Of a DNA stretch of 64,000 bases, positions 53,454 through 62,175 are shown in pieces; the stretch's first letter is position 1, and each line of letters starts with the position of its first letter. Under the pieces are notes generated by a model. The model saw nothing but the letters and a program-made list of their open reading frames with translations, was not told where the DNA came from and did not search any database. This stretch comes from Neochlamydia sp. S13 (GTDB lineage: Bacteria; Chlamydiota; Chlamydiia; Chlamydiales; Parachlamydiaceae): contig NZ_AP017977.1 in the NCBI RefSeq assembly GCF_000648235.2, forward strand, positions 1,860,001 through 1,924,000. The letters run 5' to 3'. Position numbers and translations under genes: made by a program.

Positions 53454-54490
53454 AAAGATTGGACAGTCTCTACAAGAAGTCTAACAGAATCATAGGGAGT
53501 ATCAGGCTTAACACCATGGCCTAAGTTAAAAATAAAGGCTCGATCCCCATGCATAGTATCGACTAATTGCCGAGCCTCCTGCTCTATTTTTGCTGGAGAA
53601 GCATACAGAATATCCGGATCTAAATTCCCTTGCAGAGCGATATGAAAAGGCACATATCTACGCATATAAGCTAAATTACAATTCCAATCTAAGCCGATAC
53701 CCTGAGGAGAGGCTTCTGCTAGCTTAGGAGCAAAGACGGATGAACCGCGGCAATAAAGAATTGCAGGGACAGAATATTTCTGTAAAATTTTTACCAATTT
53801 CTTCATATATTCATAGGAAAATTCTTGAAATTGTCCCCAGCTTAAATGGTTGGCCCAGGAGTCAAAAATTTGAAATGCATGCACGCCTGCCTGTACCTGC
53901 ATTTCAATATATTGGATGGTAGCTTGCAAAATTTTATCCAGGAGTAGATGAAAACTAGTTGGATGGTTAAGCATCCATTTTTTTGTTTTGAGCAGATCAC
54001 GGCTACTGCCACCTTCAATCATGTAACTTGCTAGAGTAAAAGGCGCGCCACAAAATCCGATCAGGGGAACTTTTAATTCTTTTAACAGCAGCTTAATTCC
54101 TTCCGCTACGTACGCAAGCTTTTCTGCCACGGCGCCCGCTGATAAATCTGCGACATCCTTTTCTGTTTGCAAAGGTCTTGCTATCACAGGTCCCTTACCT
54201 TCCTCAAACGACAGTCCTACTTCAAAAGCCTCAGCTACGACTAAGATATCCGAAAAGAGAATCGCTGCATCCATACCAAAAGCTTGCAGTGGCAAGTTAG
54301 TCACCTTTACAATCAATTCAGGATGATGACACATCTCCAAAAAAGAATATTTCTGGCGAAGAGCTCGATATTCAGGCATATAGCGTCCAGCTTGGCGCAT
54401 CAACCAAATGGGAGGACGCCCCTGGTTATGTCCTTGTAAGGCGAGCAAAAATTTGCTGTTAATGATAGCGGGGTCAACGGTTCTCATCAT
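53450..54490 (-). CDS. hemE: Uroporphyrinogen decarboxylase
   Basis: 346 residues. Signature 1 PPIWLMRQAGRYMPEYR (about 26-42) and signature 2 GFCGAPFTLASYMIEGG (about 145-161) are intact; IFDSWANHLS carries a conserved Asp-Ser. It decarboxylates uroporphyrinogen III, the product of the HemC-HemD fusion, to coproporphyrinogen. Four-base ATGA overlaps on both sides tie it to tkt and hemG. Confidence 0.97.
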   Translation of the reverse strand: MMRTVDPAIINSKFLLALQGHNQGRPPIWLMRQAGRYMPEYRALRQKYSFLEMCHHPELIVKVTNLPLQAFGMDAAILFSDILVVAEAFEVGLSFEEGKGPVIARPLQTEKDVADLSAGAVAEKLAYVAEGIKLLLKELKVPLIGFCGAPFTLASYMIEGGSSRDLLKTKKWMLNHPTSFHLLLDKILQATIQYIEMQVQAGVHAFQIFDSWANHLSWGQFQEFSYEYMKKLVKILQKYSVPAILYCRGSSVFAPKLAEASPQGIGLDWNCNLAYMRRYVPFHIALQGNLDPDILYASPAKIEQEARQLVDTMHGDRAFIFNLGHGVKPDTPYDSVRLLVETVQSL

Positions 54491-56535
54491 GGAAGAAGCT
54501 TTTTCAAAATAGAGTCCACTGTGAACCCAAACTCTTGCGCCAAAGCAGCAGCCGGAGCGGAGGCTCCAAAGCTTTGCATACTAATTGCTATGCCGCTTAA
54601 GCCAATATATTTATGCCATCCCTGCTCCACACCAGCTTCAATGCTAACACGAATGCCAAGGTCGCCACCTAAAAGGCTCTCTTTGTAAGCTGAATCCTGC
54701 TCTTCATACAATTCCCAGCAAGGCATTGAGATCACGCGTACGCTCTTCCCGCTTTTTTCTAAGGCTGCCGCAACATCAAGAGCTAAATGCACTTCTGAGC
54801 CGGTGGCTAGCAAGGTATAATCTGGTTTAGAGTTTTCTTTTTTAAGGAGGTAAGCGCCTCGTCCCATGCCATCTGCATAAGAAAAGCTTTCCGTTGCGGT
54901 TATTTCCGGAAGATTCTGGCGAGTTAAAATAATAGCTGTAGGTCCGTGATAACGTAAAGCTGCTGCCCAGGCCATTTTCACTTCATGGGCATCTGCTGGC
55001 CGAATAACGCGTAAATAAGGAATGGCTCTCAAAGAGGCATAGTGCTCAACCGGTTGATGAGTAGGGCCATCTTCTCCTAAAAAAATTGAATCATGCGTAA
55101 ACTGATAGATCACATGAGCTTTTTGCAAGGCTGCCAAGCGAATAGCATTGCGCATATAATCGGAAAAAGTCAAAAAAGTACCAATAAAAGGTAGGATCAT
55201 ATGGGTTTGGTAAAGACCATTAGCAATCGTAGCCATACCAAATTCGCGTACCCCATACTTAATATTACGGCCTGAAAAGTCACCTGGCTTAACTAAAGGA
55301 TAGTTTTTTAACATGGTTAAATCTGAACCCGACAAATCTGCAGAGCCTCCATAAAGTTGCGGTAAAAACGGCGCTAAGGCGTTTAATACTTCTTGAGATG
55401 CTTTTCGCCCTGCAATGGGAGATTTAATCTCTATAGCCTTCAAGCGCTCTTCTAAATCCGCCGGTAAAGAATTGTGAGACATGGCTTCATAAGCCTCTGA
55501 CAACTTAGGATTTGCTTGAGCCCACGCATTAAAGGTTGCCTGCCATTCTTTTTCTATAGCCATATGCTCTGCTATTTTTTTGCTAAAGAACTCTTTAACT
55601 TCTGAGGGAATATAAAACAAAGGCTCTTGGGGAATGCCTAGTAGATCTTTAGCGGCTTTAACCTCCTCTACCCCCAGCGGGGCACCATGAGCCTTATTTG
55701 TTCCTTCTTTATTAGGTGAGCCTTTTCCAATAATCGTGTGGGCGATGATTAGCCGAGGGCGCGTTTGCCTCTCTCCAGCCTTTAAAAACACCTGATGGAT
55801 ATCATCTAAATTGTTACCATCCATCTCGAAGACTTCCCAACCATACGCCTCGTAGCGCATTCGGGTGTTCTCAGTAAAGCACTCACTTGTGGGGCCATCT
55901 AAGCATATGTGATTAGAATCGTAGATTAAAATAAGGTTATCGAGTTGCAAATGAGCTGCTAAGCAAGATGCTTCTGCAGAAACACCTTCCATTAAATCCC
56001 CATCGCCACATAAGCAGTAAACCTTGCTATTAAGAATCTGGTGGGTCTCTGTATTAAATTTAGCTCCTAGCAATTTTAAGCCTAAAGCTTGACCTACGGC
56101 ATTGCCTATCCCCTGCCCTAAAGGACCTGTAGTCGTCTCTACCCCCTCGGTATCTAAGGATTCAGGATGCCCTGGTGTTTTAGAGTGAAGCTGCCTAAAG
56201 TTTTTAAGATCTTCTAAAGAAAGAGGATAGCCCGCTAAATGTAGGGCAGAATAAAGAAGCATAGAGCCATGCCCTGCCGAAAGAATAAAACGATCGCGAT
56301 TGGGCCATTTAGGATTTTTAGGATTATAGCGAAGTAAATATCCCCATAAGTAAGCCCCAATTTCTGCACATCCCATCGGTAGACCGGGGTGCCCTGAGTC
56401 TGCTTTTTGCACAGCATCTATGGAGAGCCCTCTAATGGTATGAGCGGTTTTAGCTAAAATAGCTTTAAGCTCGGGATTTAAAATTTTTGAAATATTTTGT
56501 TTATTATTTTTTAAAGAACTATTGACTTCAACCAT
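54487..56535 (-). CDS. tkt: Transketolase
   Basis: 682 residues, full length. Thiamine diphosphate motif GDGDLMEGVSAEASCLAA..DN (about 172-200), N-terminal DAVQKADSGHPGLPMGCAE, and the pyrimidine-binding domain with VREFGMATIANGLYQTH and GEDGPTHQPVEHYASLRAIP. It moves two-carbon units in the pentose phosphate pathway. It heads the tkt-hemE-hemG operon, as hemE and hemG start by overlap; the link to haem genes appears to be positional only. A nearby transketolase and alaS are in keeping with chlamydial order. Confidence 0.97.
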   Translation of the reverse strand: MVEVNSSLKNNKQNISKILNPELKAILAKTAHTIRGLSIDAVQKADSGHPGLPMGCAEIGAYLWGYLLRYNPKNPKWPNRDRFILSAGHGSMLLYSALHLAGYPLSLEDLKNFRQLHSKTPGHPESLDTEGVETTTGPLGQGIGNAVGQALGLKLLGAKFNTETHQILNSKVYCLCGDGDLMEGVSAEASCLAAHLQLDNLILIYDSNHICLDGPTSECFTENTRMRYEAYGWEVFEMDGNNLDDIHQVFLKAGERQTRPRLIIAHTIIGKGSPNKEGTNKAHGAPLGVEEVKAAKDLLGIPQEPLFYIPSEVKEFFSKKIAEHMAIEKEWQATFNAWAQANPKLSEAYEAMSHNSLPADLEERLKAIEIKSPIAGRKASQEVLNALAPFLPQLYGGSADLSGSDLTMLKNYPLVKPGDFSGRNIKYGVREFGMATIANGLYQTHMILPFIGTFLTFSDYMRNAIRLAALQKAHVIYQFTHDSIFLGEDGPTHQPVEHYASLRAIPYLRVIRPADAHEVKMAWAAALRYHGPTAIILTRQNLPEITATESFSYADGMGRGAYLLKKENSKPDYTLLATGSEVHLALDVAAALEKSGKSVRVISMPCWELYEEQDSAYKESLLGGDLGIRVSIEAGVEQGWHKYIGLSGIAISMQSFGASAPAAALAQEFGFTVDSILKKLLP

Positions 56536-56609
56536 AGAGATGCCTATTAAAGATTGTTGGGTAATGTTCTAGACTCTAGCCACAATTTAGTAAACAGGCA
56601 AGAAAAAAT

Positions 56610-57569
56610 ATGAATCCTATCGCTGCCTATCGAAGTTTACAAGATGATTTAATGCATGATAAAGTTTTGGGGCAATTTAATCTTTCGTTGCCGGTAAGAG
56701 CTACCTTAAAAATCTGTACAACAGTGCATTGGGTTTGGTGGCTACACCGCAAGAAAAAACTGTGCACTCAGCAAACAATTGTTCCTGCCGCTTTAGGAAC
56801 TTTAACTGATTTTGCTCTTAAGTTTACACCTACATTTATTGAAAATACGATCCGCGGGATAGCCAAACTTATCCTTCTTGCCACCCGCATTGATGAATGC
56901 TTTCAAAGAATTCGCGCTTTATCGAATGCTTTTACCGAGTTAAAAGAAGCTATTAAAGGCAATTATTCTCCTTTGATAGAGCCTCAATGGGCTAAAAATC
57001 CCGACTCTATGTTTTTCTCCATTAAGACAAGAAATCAAGCTAAATCCAGGATAAAAAACTTAGAAGCCTATTGGTGCCGCCTTTATTATTGTACTCTCAA
57101 TGTATTGGCTAAAACTTTTAATTTAAGCATGCAATTATGGGACACTTACCATGCTTTTATTTATTCCCATGATGATGTTCCTGAAATGTATGTAAATGGG
57201 ATAGCCTGGTTTAAAAAGCTAAGAAAAAACAAGACCTATCTATGTGCGAAATTAGAGCAGTATCAACCTGTCATACAAAAGATTTTTGATTTAGTAAAGG
57301 CTGATATCACCGCGGAAGATCTTATAAAATCTACCAAAAACATAGGAGTTAAAGTCATAGATACAGTGGATAAACTAGAACAAACGGCCACTTTGGCAGG
57401 AGAAGCTATTGTTACAGCTTCAAAGAAAACAGCAAACACAGTGATTGAAATTAAAAGTAAACTACTATGCCAAGGCTTAGTAAAACCTTCTATCCATACG
57501 CCTTTTATCCTTAATAAACGTCCGCGGCTCTTTTGGCCAGATAAAATGCTTTTAAACCGAAAGATATAG
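56610..57569 (+). CDS. Conserved-looking hypothetical protein, possibly membrane-associated
   Basis: I do not recognise the family. 319 residues, basic, divergent from tkt with only 74 bases between starts. A mildly hydrophobic stretch (TIRGIAKLILLATRI, about 85-99) is amphipathic rather than a clear transmembrane helix. The rest is helical with many aromatic and basic residues (YWCRLYYCTLNVLAKTFNLSMQLWDTYH near 150-178). The C-terminal part (KADITAEDLIKSTKNIGVKVIDTVDKLEQTATLAGEAI) resembles amphipathic lipid-binding helices. Confidence 0.55.
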   Translation: MNPIAAYRSLQDDLMHDKVLGQFNLSLPVRATLKICTTVHWVWWLHRKKKLCTQQTIVPAALGTLTDFALKFTPTFIENTIRGIAKLILLATRIDECFQRIRALSNAFTELKEAIKGNYSPLIEPQWAKNPDSMFFSIKTRNQAKSRIKNLEAYWCRLYYCTLNVLAKTFNLSMQLWDTYHAFIYSHDDVPEMYVNGIAWFKKLRKNKTYLCAKLEQYQPVIQKIFDLVKADITAEDLIKSTKNIGVKVIDTVDKLEQTATLAGEAIVTASKKTANTVIEIKSKLLCQGLVKPSIHTPFILNKRPRLFWPDKMLLNRKI

Positions 57570-57719
57570 AAAAGTGTAATTTTTGGCTATCTGTCCAAGC
57601 AACTATTAATAAAAGCCTCTCAATTATTAAGCAATCAGCGAAAACACTCATATTTATCTTTGATTTTATACTTCCTATAGATATAAAAATCTATTTCATT
57701 AACTTTTTATAAAAATTTT

Positions 57720-59058
57720 GGTTCTCCGGAGATTTACGTGGTAAAAATTTATTTTAAGGAAAAGAATCTATTATTTTTATTCTAAAGTTTTCGAAATTTA
57801 CAAAATTATAGGCTTTTCTTTTAATAAGCTTAATTTTGTTATTGACCCCTTCCACAAAACCGCTGCTTACTTTCTTATCGAAATAATTCAATATATTTTC
57901 TTCCCAGTTTAGTAATGTCTTTACAAATTCGTAATATCCTGTAGCTTTATGCCTAACTGTATTTAACACCCAAGCAGACAATTTCTCTCTCCCTGTTTGC
58001 CTATCGTTTAAATCATTAAATAAGCTTCTAAACGACTCCTTAAGCTTATAATACACTTTCAAATCTGGCTTTAACTCTAAGATTTTGTCTAGCAAATCTT
58101 CTTGCTGTTCTGTTAACTTCTCACGATTCTTTAATAGGATATACTTTGTATCTTTCCATATTTCTTGATCGATGCTTTCCTTTTTTGCCCTTTTCCTGCA
58201 GCAGTCTAACGCTTGATTTAGGTTTTGCATGACATGAAAACGATCAGCTACAGCTTTGGCCTTAGGTAGCATCTCTTCTACTACTGCACGGTAAGGAGCC
58301 CATAAATCTATGGCTACAAACTTAATCTCATTCTTAAATTCCTCATTGCATGCCGCCATATAGGCTTTTAAAGCAGCTTTTTTTCTATCTTTAAGGATAT
58401 CAATCACTCTTTTATTCGTTAAGTCGGTAATTACGACAGCAAAATCCTTATGCCCTTTATGTATAGCAATTTCATCAATACCGATGACTTGCGTAGATAG
58501 AAGTGATTGCAAGTCTCGTTGTTTGCTCTTAGCTTCTTTGTAGTAAATCTCTGCAGCAGTTTTATCGCTCATACCAAACTTTAAGCCTGTATAAGTAGCC
58601 GTTGTTTCTTGGCAGCATTTATAGACTTGTTGCTCATATCGCTTGGTATAATGCCTATAAGGGCTAGCAAAATCTAAAGATTCATTAAAGGTACAACAAC
58701 ATTCTTGACATTCAAACCTTCTTAAATCAATTTCAAGGTAACAAGCTCGTCCAGCTAAATCCGCATCACGATAAACTTTTGGCTTGATATCAACTAACTT
58801 AAAGGTTGGCTGACTACAGTAGGGGCATAGCTGTGTATGATTTATGCCAGCAATTAAAACTCTAACCGTATCCTCTTGAATATAAATATCCTTAAACTTT
58901 ACCCCTTCCAAATTAATAAGCTTCGTTAGATAATTGTTATTTAGCATTTGTTCACCCTCCTTCTATGTTTGCAAACATTAGGATGTGGCAAATGCTATTT
59001 TTATTTAACTACTTTCAACATTAAATAAATTTTTTACCACGCAAACCTTCGAAGAGCC
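57720..59058 (-). mobile_element. ISL3-family element (1339 bp)
   Basis: Imperfect inverted repeats: GGTTCTCCGGAGATTTACG at 57720 and, as complement, GGCTCTTCGAAGGTTTGCG ending at 59058, both followed by TGGTAAAAA; ISL3 ends typically start GGCTCTTC. Flanks AAAATTTT (57712-57719) and AAAATTCT (59059-59066) match at 7 of 8, consistent with an 8-bp target duplication that has since mutated once. Confidence 0.85.
57754..58947 (-). CDS. ISL3 family transposase
   Basis: 397 residues. N-terminal zinc-finger region (CPYCSQPTFKLVDIKPKVYRD, CQECCCTFNE), DDE core with STQVIGIDEIAIHKGHKDFAVVITDL near 150-175, FVAIDLWAPYRAVVEEMLPKAKAVADRFHVMQNLNQALD near 209-250 and a C-terminal SGFVEGVNNKIKLIKRKAYNFVNFENFRIKI near 360-390, where E of FVEGVNNKIK is catalytic. 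Full-length and apparently active. Confidence 0.94.
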   Translation of the reverse strand: MLNNNYLTKLINLEGVKFKDIYIQEDTVRVLIAGINHTQLCPYCSQPTFKLVDIKPKVYRDADLAGRACYLEIDLRRFECQECCCTFNESLDFASPYRHYTKRYEQQVYKCCQETTATYTGLKFGMSDKTAAEIYYKEAKSKQRDLQSLLSTQVIGIDEIAIHKGHKDFAVVITDLTNKRVIDILKDRKKAALKAYMAACNEEFKNEIKFVAIDLWAPYRAVVEEMLPKAKAVADRFHVMQNLNQALDCCRKRAKKESIDQEIWKDTKYILLKNREKLTEQQEDLLDKILELKPDLKVYYKLKESFRSLFNDLNDRQTGREKLSAWVLNTVRHKATGYYEFVKTLLNWEENILNYFDKKVSSGFVEGVNNKIKLIKRKAYNFVNFENFRIKIIDSFP

Positions 59059-59300
59059 AAAATTCTTATCTCTACTAAACGATAAAAATTAAAACTTACT
59101 AGCAATTGACAATTAAATGCTTAAGAAAAAAAAGCAATCTATCTATCCCTAGTTAAAGTTTATAATCTTACATTAAATTTTACTTTTTTTTTATTTGTTT
59201 AAAATCACAGAATGAAATATAAAAAAAAGCTAACCCTACTTTCAATTATAAAGTAAGGCAGTTCTCTTGTTTACTAAATAATTTAATAAAAGGATTTATT

Positions 59301-59762
59301 ATGAATAATTTAGAACCTAAAGATCATGTAAAGGCTGATTTCAATAGGATAGTTTCAAAAGCTGATTTCCAAGCGCTAGTTAATAGAGTAGATAAACAAG
59401 AAAAAAAGCTTTGTAAATATAAAACAAGACTAAGAGAATGTGACAAAGAGGTTGATGACCTTCGTGATGCCCTTATAGTAAGAAATGAACAACTCATGAA
59501 GGTAAATCAACGACTGATGGAAATGGATGAAAAAAATGAGATAGTTAAAAACAATGTTAAAATTTTGAGGGCTGGAAATAATGATTTGGCGGCTGAAAAT
59601 GATCAATGGAAAGATAAAGATAGGGAAACGCAAGCAACGATTAAAAGAATTGAAGCAGAGAAAGATAAAACGTTAAATAGAAATAGAGAATTAGAAGAAA
59701 GTATTACCTCTTTAGCGGCAAGAGAAGAAAGCCTTAATAAAGAAAACTTTCTTACCCAATAA
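59301..59762 (+). CDS. Coiled-coil protein of unknown function
   Basis: 153 residues, almost wholly predicted coiled coil from about residue 20 (VNRVDKQEKKLCKYKTRLRE, then LRDALIVRNEQLMKVNQRLME, to LEESITSLAAREESLNKEN). No signal peptide or membrane segment. AAAGGA precedes the ATG. It is the first of three same-strand genes ending at a terminator at 61401. Coiled coils are common in chlamydial inclusion and secreted proteins, but no localisation signal is seen. Confidence 0.6.
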   Translation: MNNLEPKDHVKADFNRIVSKADFQALVNRVDKQEKKLCKYKTRLRECDKEVDDLRDALIVRNEQLMKVNQRLMEMDEKNEIVKNNVKILRAGNNDLAAENDQWKDKDRETQATIKRIEAEKDKTLNRNRELEESITSLAAREESLNKENFLTQ

Positions 59763-59828
59763 AAAAGTTATCAAATGAGCTTGCTTCTTTTGGCAAATTA
59801 TATAAAGTTCTAAAAATTGAGGTAGGTT

Positions 59829-61148
59829 ATGGGAGTAAGAAAAATTCTTTCATCTGATTCCGATTCTGATTCTGATGATTTTCTAGAGCAATTTGACGCT
59901 TGTCAAAGATATGGTGACGCTCGACTCATGCGTAGTAATGCAAAATTATTACAATCTGAGCAGGATTTGATGATTGCAACGGTAATGCATCAGCTAAATA
60001 GCATGGAACGTGAGCAAAGTGAAAGAGAACGTTTATCTCGAACTAGTGTTGTACATTTACCGACCGAGGAATTAGAAATAGAGGTTGAACAAAGACAAGA
60101 AGAGGAACAAGAGCTTAGTAGCCGGGCTGATAAACTTTTAGAAGACTTTTGCCTTATAAACGAAGGACTGTCAAGAATTGAGCAAGGACAAATTAAAATC
60201 CAAGAAGGCCAAGAATTAATAGTTAACGATCAGGCAGAGCTAAAACAATCTTTTCAAAGAATAGGGCAAGAACAATATCTTATCCGTAGAGATTTTCAAG
60301 ATATAAGAGAGTCCTTTCAAGAAATAGGACAAGAACTAGAAGTCATTAGCAGAGACTTTGGAGATTTGGAAGGGTCTTTCATGGAAATAGGGCAACAACA
60401 GCAGTTAAGGCAGGATGAACAGGCAGAGATAAAACAAGCTTTTCAGGAATTAAAGCAACAACAGCAGTTAAGGCGGAATGAACAGGCAGAGATAAAACAA
60501 GCTTTTCAGGAGATACGGCAAGACCAAGAACGCTTGCATAAAGGTTTTGCAAGCTTACGAGAATCCTTCCAGGAATTAGAGCAACAACATCAGTTAAGGC
60601 GGAATGAACAGGCAAAGATAAAACAAGTCTTTCAGGAGGCAGAACAAGAACGAGACGTTATACGTAGAGATTTTGCAGACTTACGAAAATCGTTTCAGGA
60701 AATAAGGCAGGCCCAAGAACGCGTACATAGGGATCTTGCAGGCTTTCGAGAATCGTTCCGAGAAATAGAGCAGCAATTCCATTTTCTACGCAGTGAGCAG
60801 ACTGAGATAAAACGAGGCTTCCGGAAAATAGGACAAGATCAGGAGCAACTGGCCATAGAATTTGGAAGCTTGAAAAACAATTTTAAAGAAATGAGGTTAA
60901 TAGTTGAAGAGCTGATAAAAAAGTTTATTCCTTCCGATACTCAAGAAACTCTAACTGCTGAAGAACTAGCAGAAAAAGAAGAAAAAGAGGCGAAATTACT
61001 TACCCAACATTATATGCATGATTGGCAGGAGAGAATAAATCATGAGAATAGGAAGGAAAAAAACATTAAATTCACTAACTATTCAAGAAGAGGTGATGGA
61101 CCACGAAAAAGAAAATTCTTTTATCGAACTGGAAATGAAAGAAAGTGA
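59829..61148 (+). CDS. 21-residue-repeat coiled-coil protein
   Basis: 439 residues. It starts with an acidic Ser-Asp run (SSDSDSDSDDFLEQ, 8-21). From about 141 to 350 it consists of ten 21-residue repeats (pattern SFQEIGQxxxxIRRDFxDLRE or AFQELxQQxQLRRNEQAEIKQ), each three heptads, which should form a long rod. The C-terminus is highly charged (EELAEKEEKEAKLL, then GDGPRKRKFF). Repeats at 60370-60480 and 60590 are alike at DNA level (CAACAACAGCAGTTAAGGC), suggesting ongoing expansion. Function unknown; a structural or scaffold protein, perhaps secreted, is plausible. The next gene overlaps its end by 107 bases. Confidence 0.65.
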   Translation: MGVRKILSSDSDSDSDDFLEQFDACQRYGDARLMRSNAKLLQSEQDLMIATVMHQLNSMEREQSERERLSRTSVVHLPTEELEIEVEQRQEEEQELSSRADKLLEDFCLINEGLSRIEQGQIKIQEGQELIVNDQAELKQSFQRIGQEQYLIRRDFQDIRESFQEIGQELEVISRDFGDLEGSFMEIGQQQQLRQDEQAEIKQAFQELKQQQQLRRNEQAEIKQAFQEIRQDQERLHKGFASLRESFQELEQQHQLRRNEQAKIKQVFQEAEQERDVIRRDFADLRKSFQEIRQAQERVHRDLAGFRESFREIEQQFHFLRSEQTEIKRGFRKIGQDQEQLAIEFGSLKNNFKEMRLIVEELIKKFIPSDTQETLTAEELAEKEEKEAKLLTQHYMHDWQERINHENRKEKNIKFTNYSRRGDGPRKRKFFYRTGNERK

Positions 61149-61356
61149 GGGAATTTTACCCCAAGCGGAGGAACAAGAAACCGAACTAGACTCAAACAAA
61201 AGCCGTTCAGTGCAAACCGTTAAAGCTAGTTTTCTAAAAAAAGTATGGGCAGCTAAAGAATATGCTCAGAGCTTTTTTATAAAGCTAGCATGCTTGGCTA
61301 CTATAGCTTCAGCAGGCATAGCTAGTTTCTTTGCTATAGGTGCTATGATGGCATAA
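61042..61356 (+). CDS. Small C-tail-anchored membrane protein overlapping the previous gene
   Basis: 104 residues in another frame, overlapping the coiled-coil gene by 107 bases. It is supported by AGGAG at 61028-61032, nine bases before the ATG, and by a clear hydrophobic C-terminus (FIKLACLATIASAGIASFFAIGAMM, about 79-103) after an acidic N-terminal half. A terminator follows at 61401. It may anchor the coiled-coil partners to a membrane; that is inference. Later ATGs at 61096 and 61138 have poorer ribosome sites. Confidence 0.6.
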   Translation: MRIGRKKTLNSLTIQEEVMDHEKENSFIELEMKESEGILPQAEEQETELDSNKSRSVQTVKASFLKKVWAAKEYAQSFFIKLACLATIASAGIASFFAIGAMMA

Positions 61357-61400
61357 TTAAATAAAAATCCAAATAAAGGAATATTTAATTTCTTGTTAGG

Positions 61401-61435
61401 AAAGCTGCTGGGTTAATCCTCGCAGCTTTTTTTTT
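61401..61435 (+). terminator. Rho-independent terminator of the coiled-coil cluster
   Basis: Perfect 8-bp stem AAAGCTGC (61401-61408) and GCAGCTTT (61422-61429) with a 13-base loop and a run of nine Ts. Confidence 0.93.
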
Positions 61436-62175
61436 AAAGGATAATCCATTTATGCAAAATTGTTGCAATGCATTTTTTTCAGTAAGAGAGAAGCCATTAA
61501 ATGATTGGGCTCCATGCCAGATATAAGCGCTTTCTTAAGTTTACCATAGTACATTTCTATTATACGCATGACCAACTCACCTTGCGTACAAAGGAGTTGA
61601 AAAACTATTCTAAGGATATATTTTTCTTTGAAAATCCGTATTTTTTGCATCGATTGTTTTTGGACTGGCTCATTTTTTAATGGTATTTTCTGCTGCAATC
61701 CTGTTGCTTTCCTTCCTCAAGTAATTTTTGCCACCATGGAGGGACTCTTATTTGGCCCTACCAAAGAATTTACTGGGAAATTGTATAGGGCAAGTGGCAT
61801 GCATATTGATGGCAATACCTTAGGCTAGTCTCAATATATAAAGGCATCTTGTGAACGAATTTCGGATCGCAAAATTTCAGCTTTAAACTATTGAGAAACT
61901 AAGCATCTCTCCCATCATGGCAAACTTTTGCTAAAGAAAGCTAGATTTGCTATGAGGTAATAATCAATCCAAGCAAGCCTTGTCCATTACGCAAGCCTAT
62001 TCCATTTCCTACGCAGCTTAAAGGCTACAAGCCAAACACATTCTTAAGAGCAACGAACGGAAGAAATGCGAAGCCTTTATCTTTTAACCTTACAATTTTT
62101 TCGAAAACTAATCCGCTAGGAGGAAAAAGCTTTCTTAAGATATAATCTTTTACTTTTTCATCCATCAGGAATTTT
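61436..62175. other. Intergenic region upstream of alaS, possible gene debris
   Basis: No intact gene. The plus strand from about 61628 to 62080 has open stretches broken by stops (LPQVIFATMEGLLFGPTKEF, MHIDGNTLG-stop-SQYIKASCERISDRKISALNY) that look like a decayed gene of unknown type. TATAAT at 62141-62146 may be the -10 of alaS. Confidence 0.4.

Noticed and set aside
61450-61828. Short frames on both strands after the coiled-coil operon (82 and 66 codons)
   Set aside because: They overlap each other on opposite strands, lack ribosome sites and match nothing known; treated as possible debris only.
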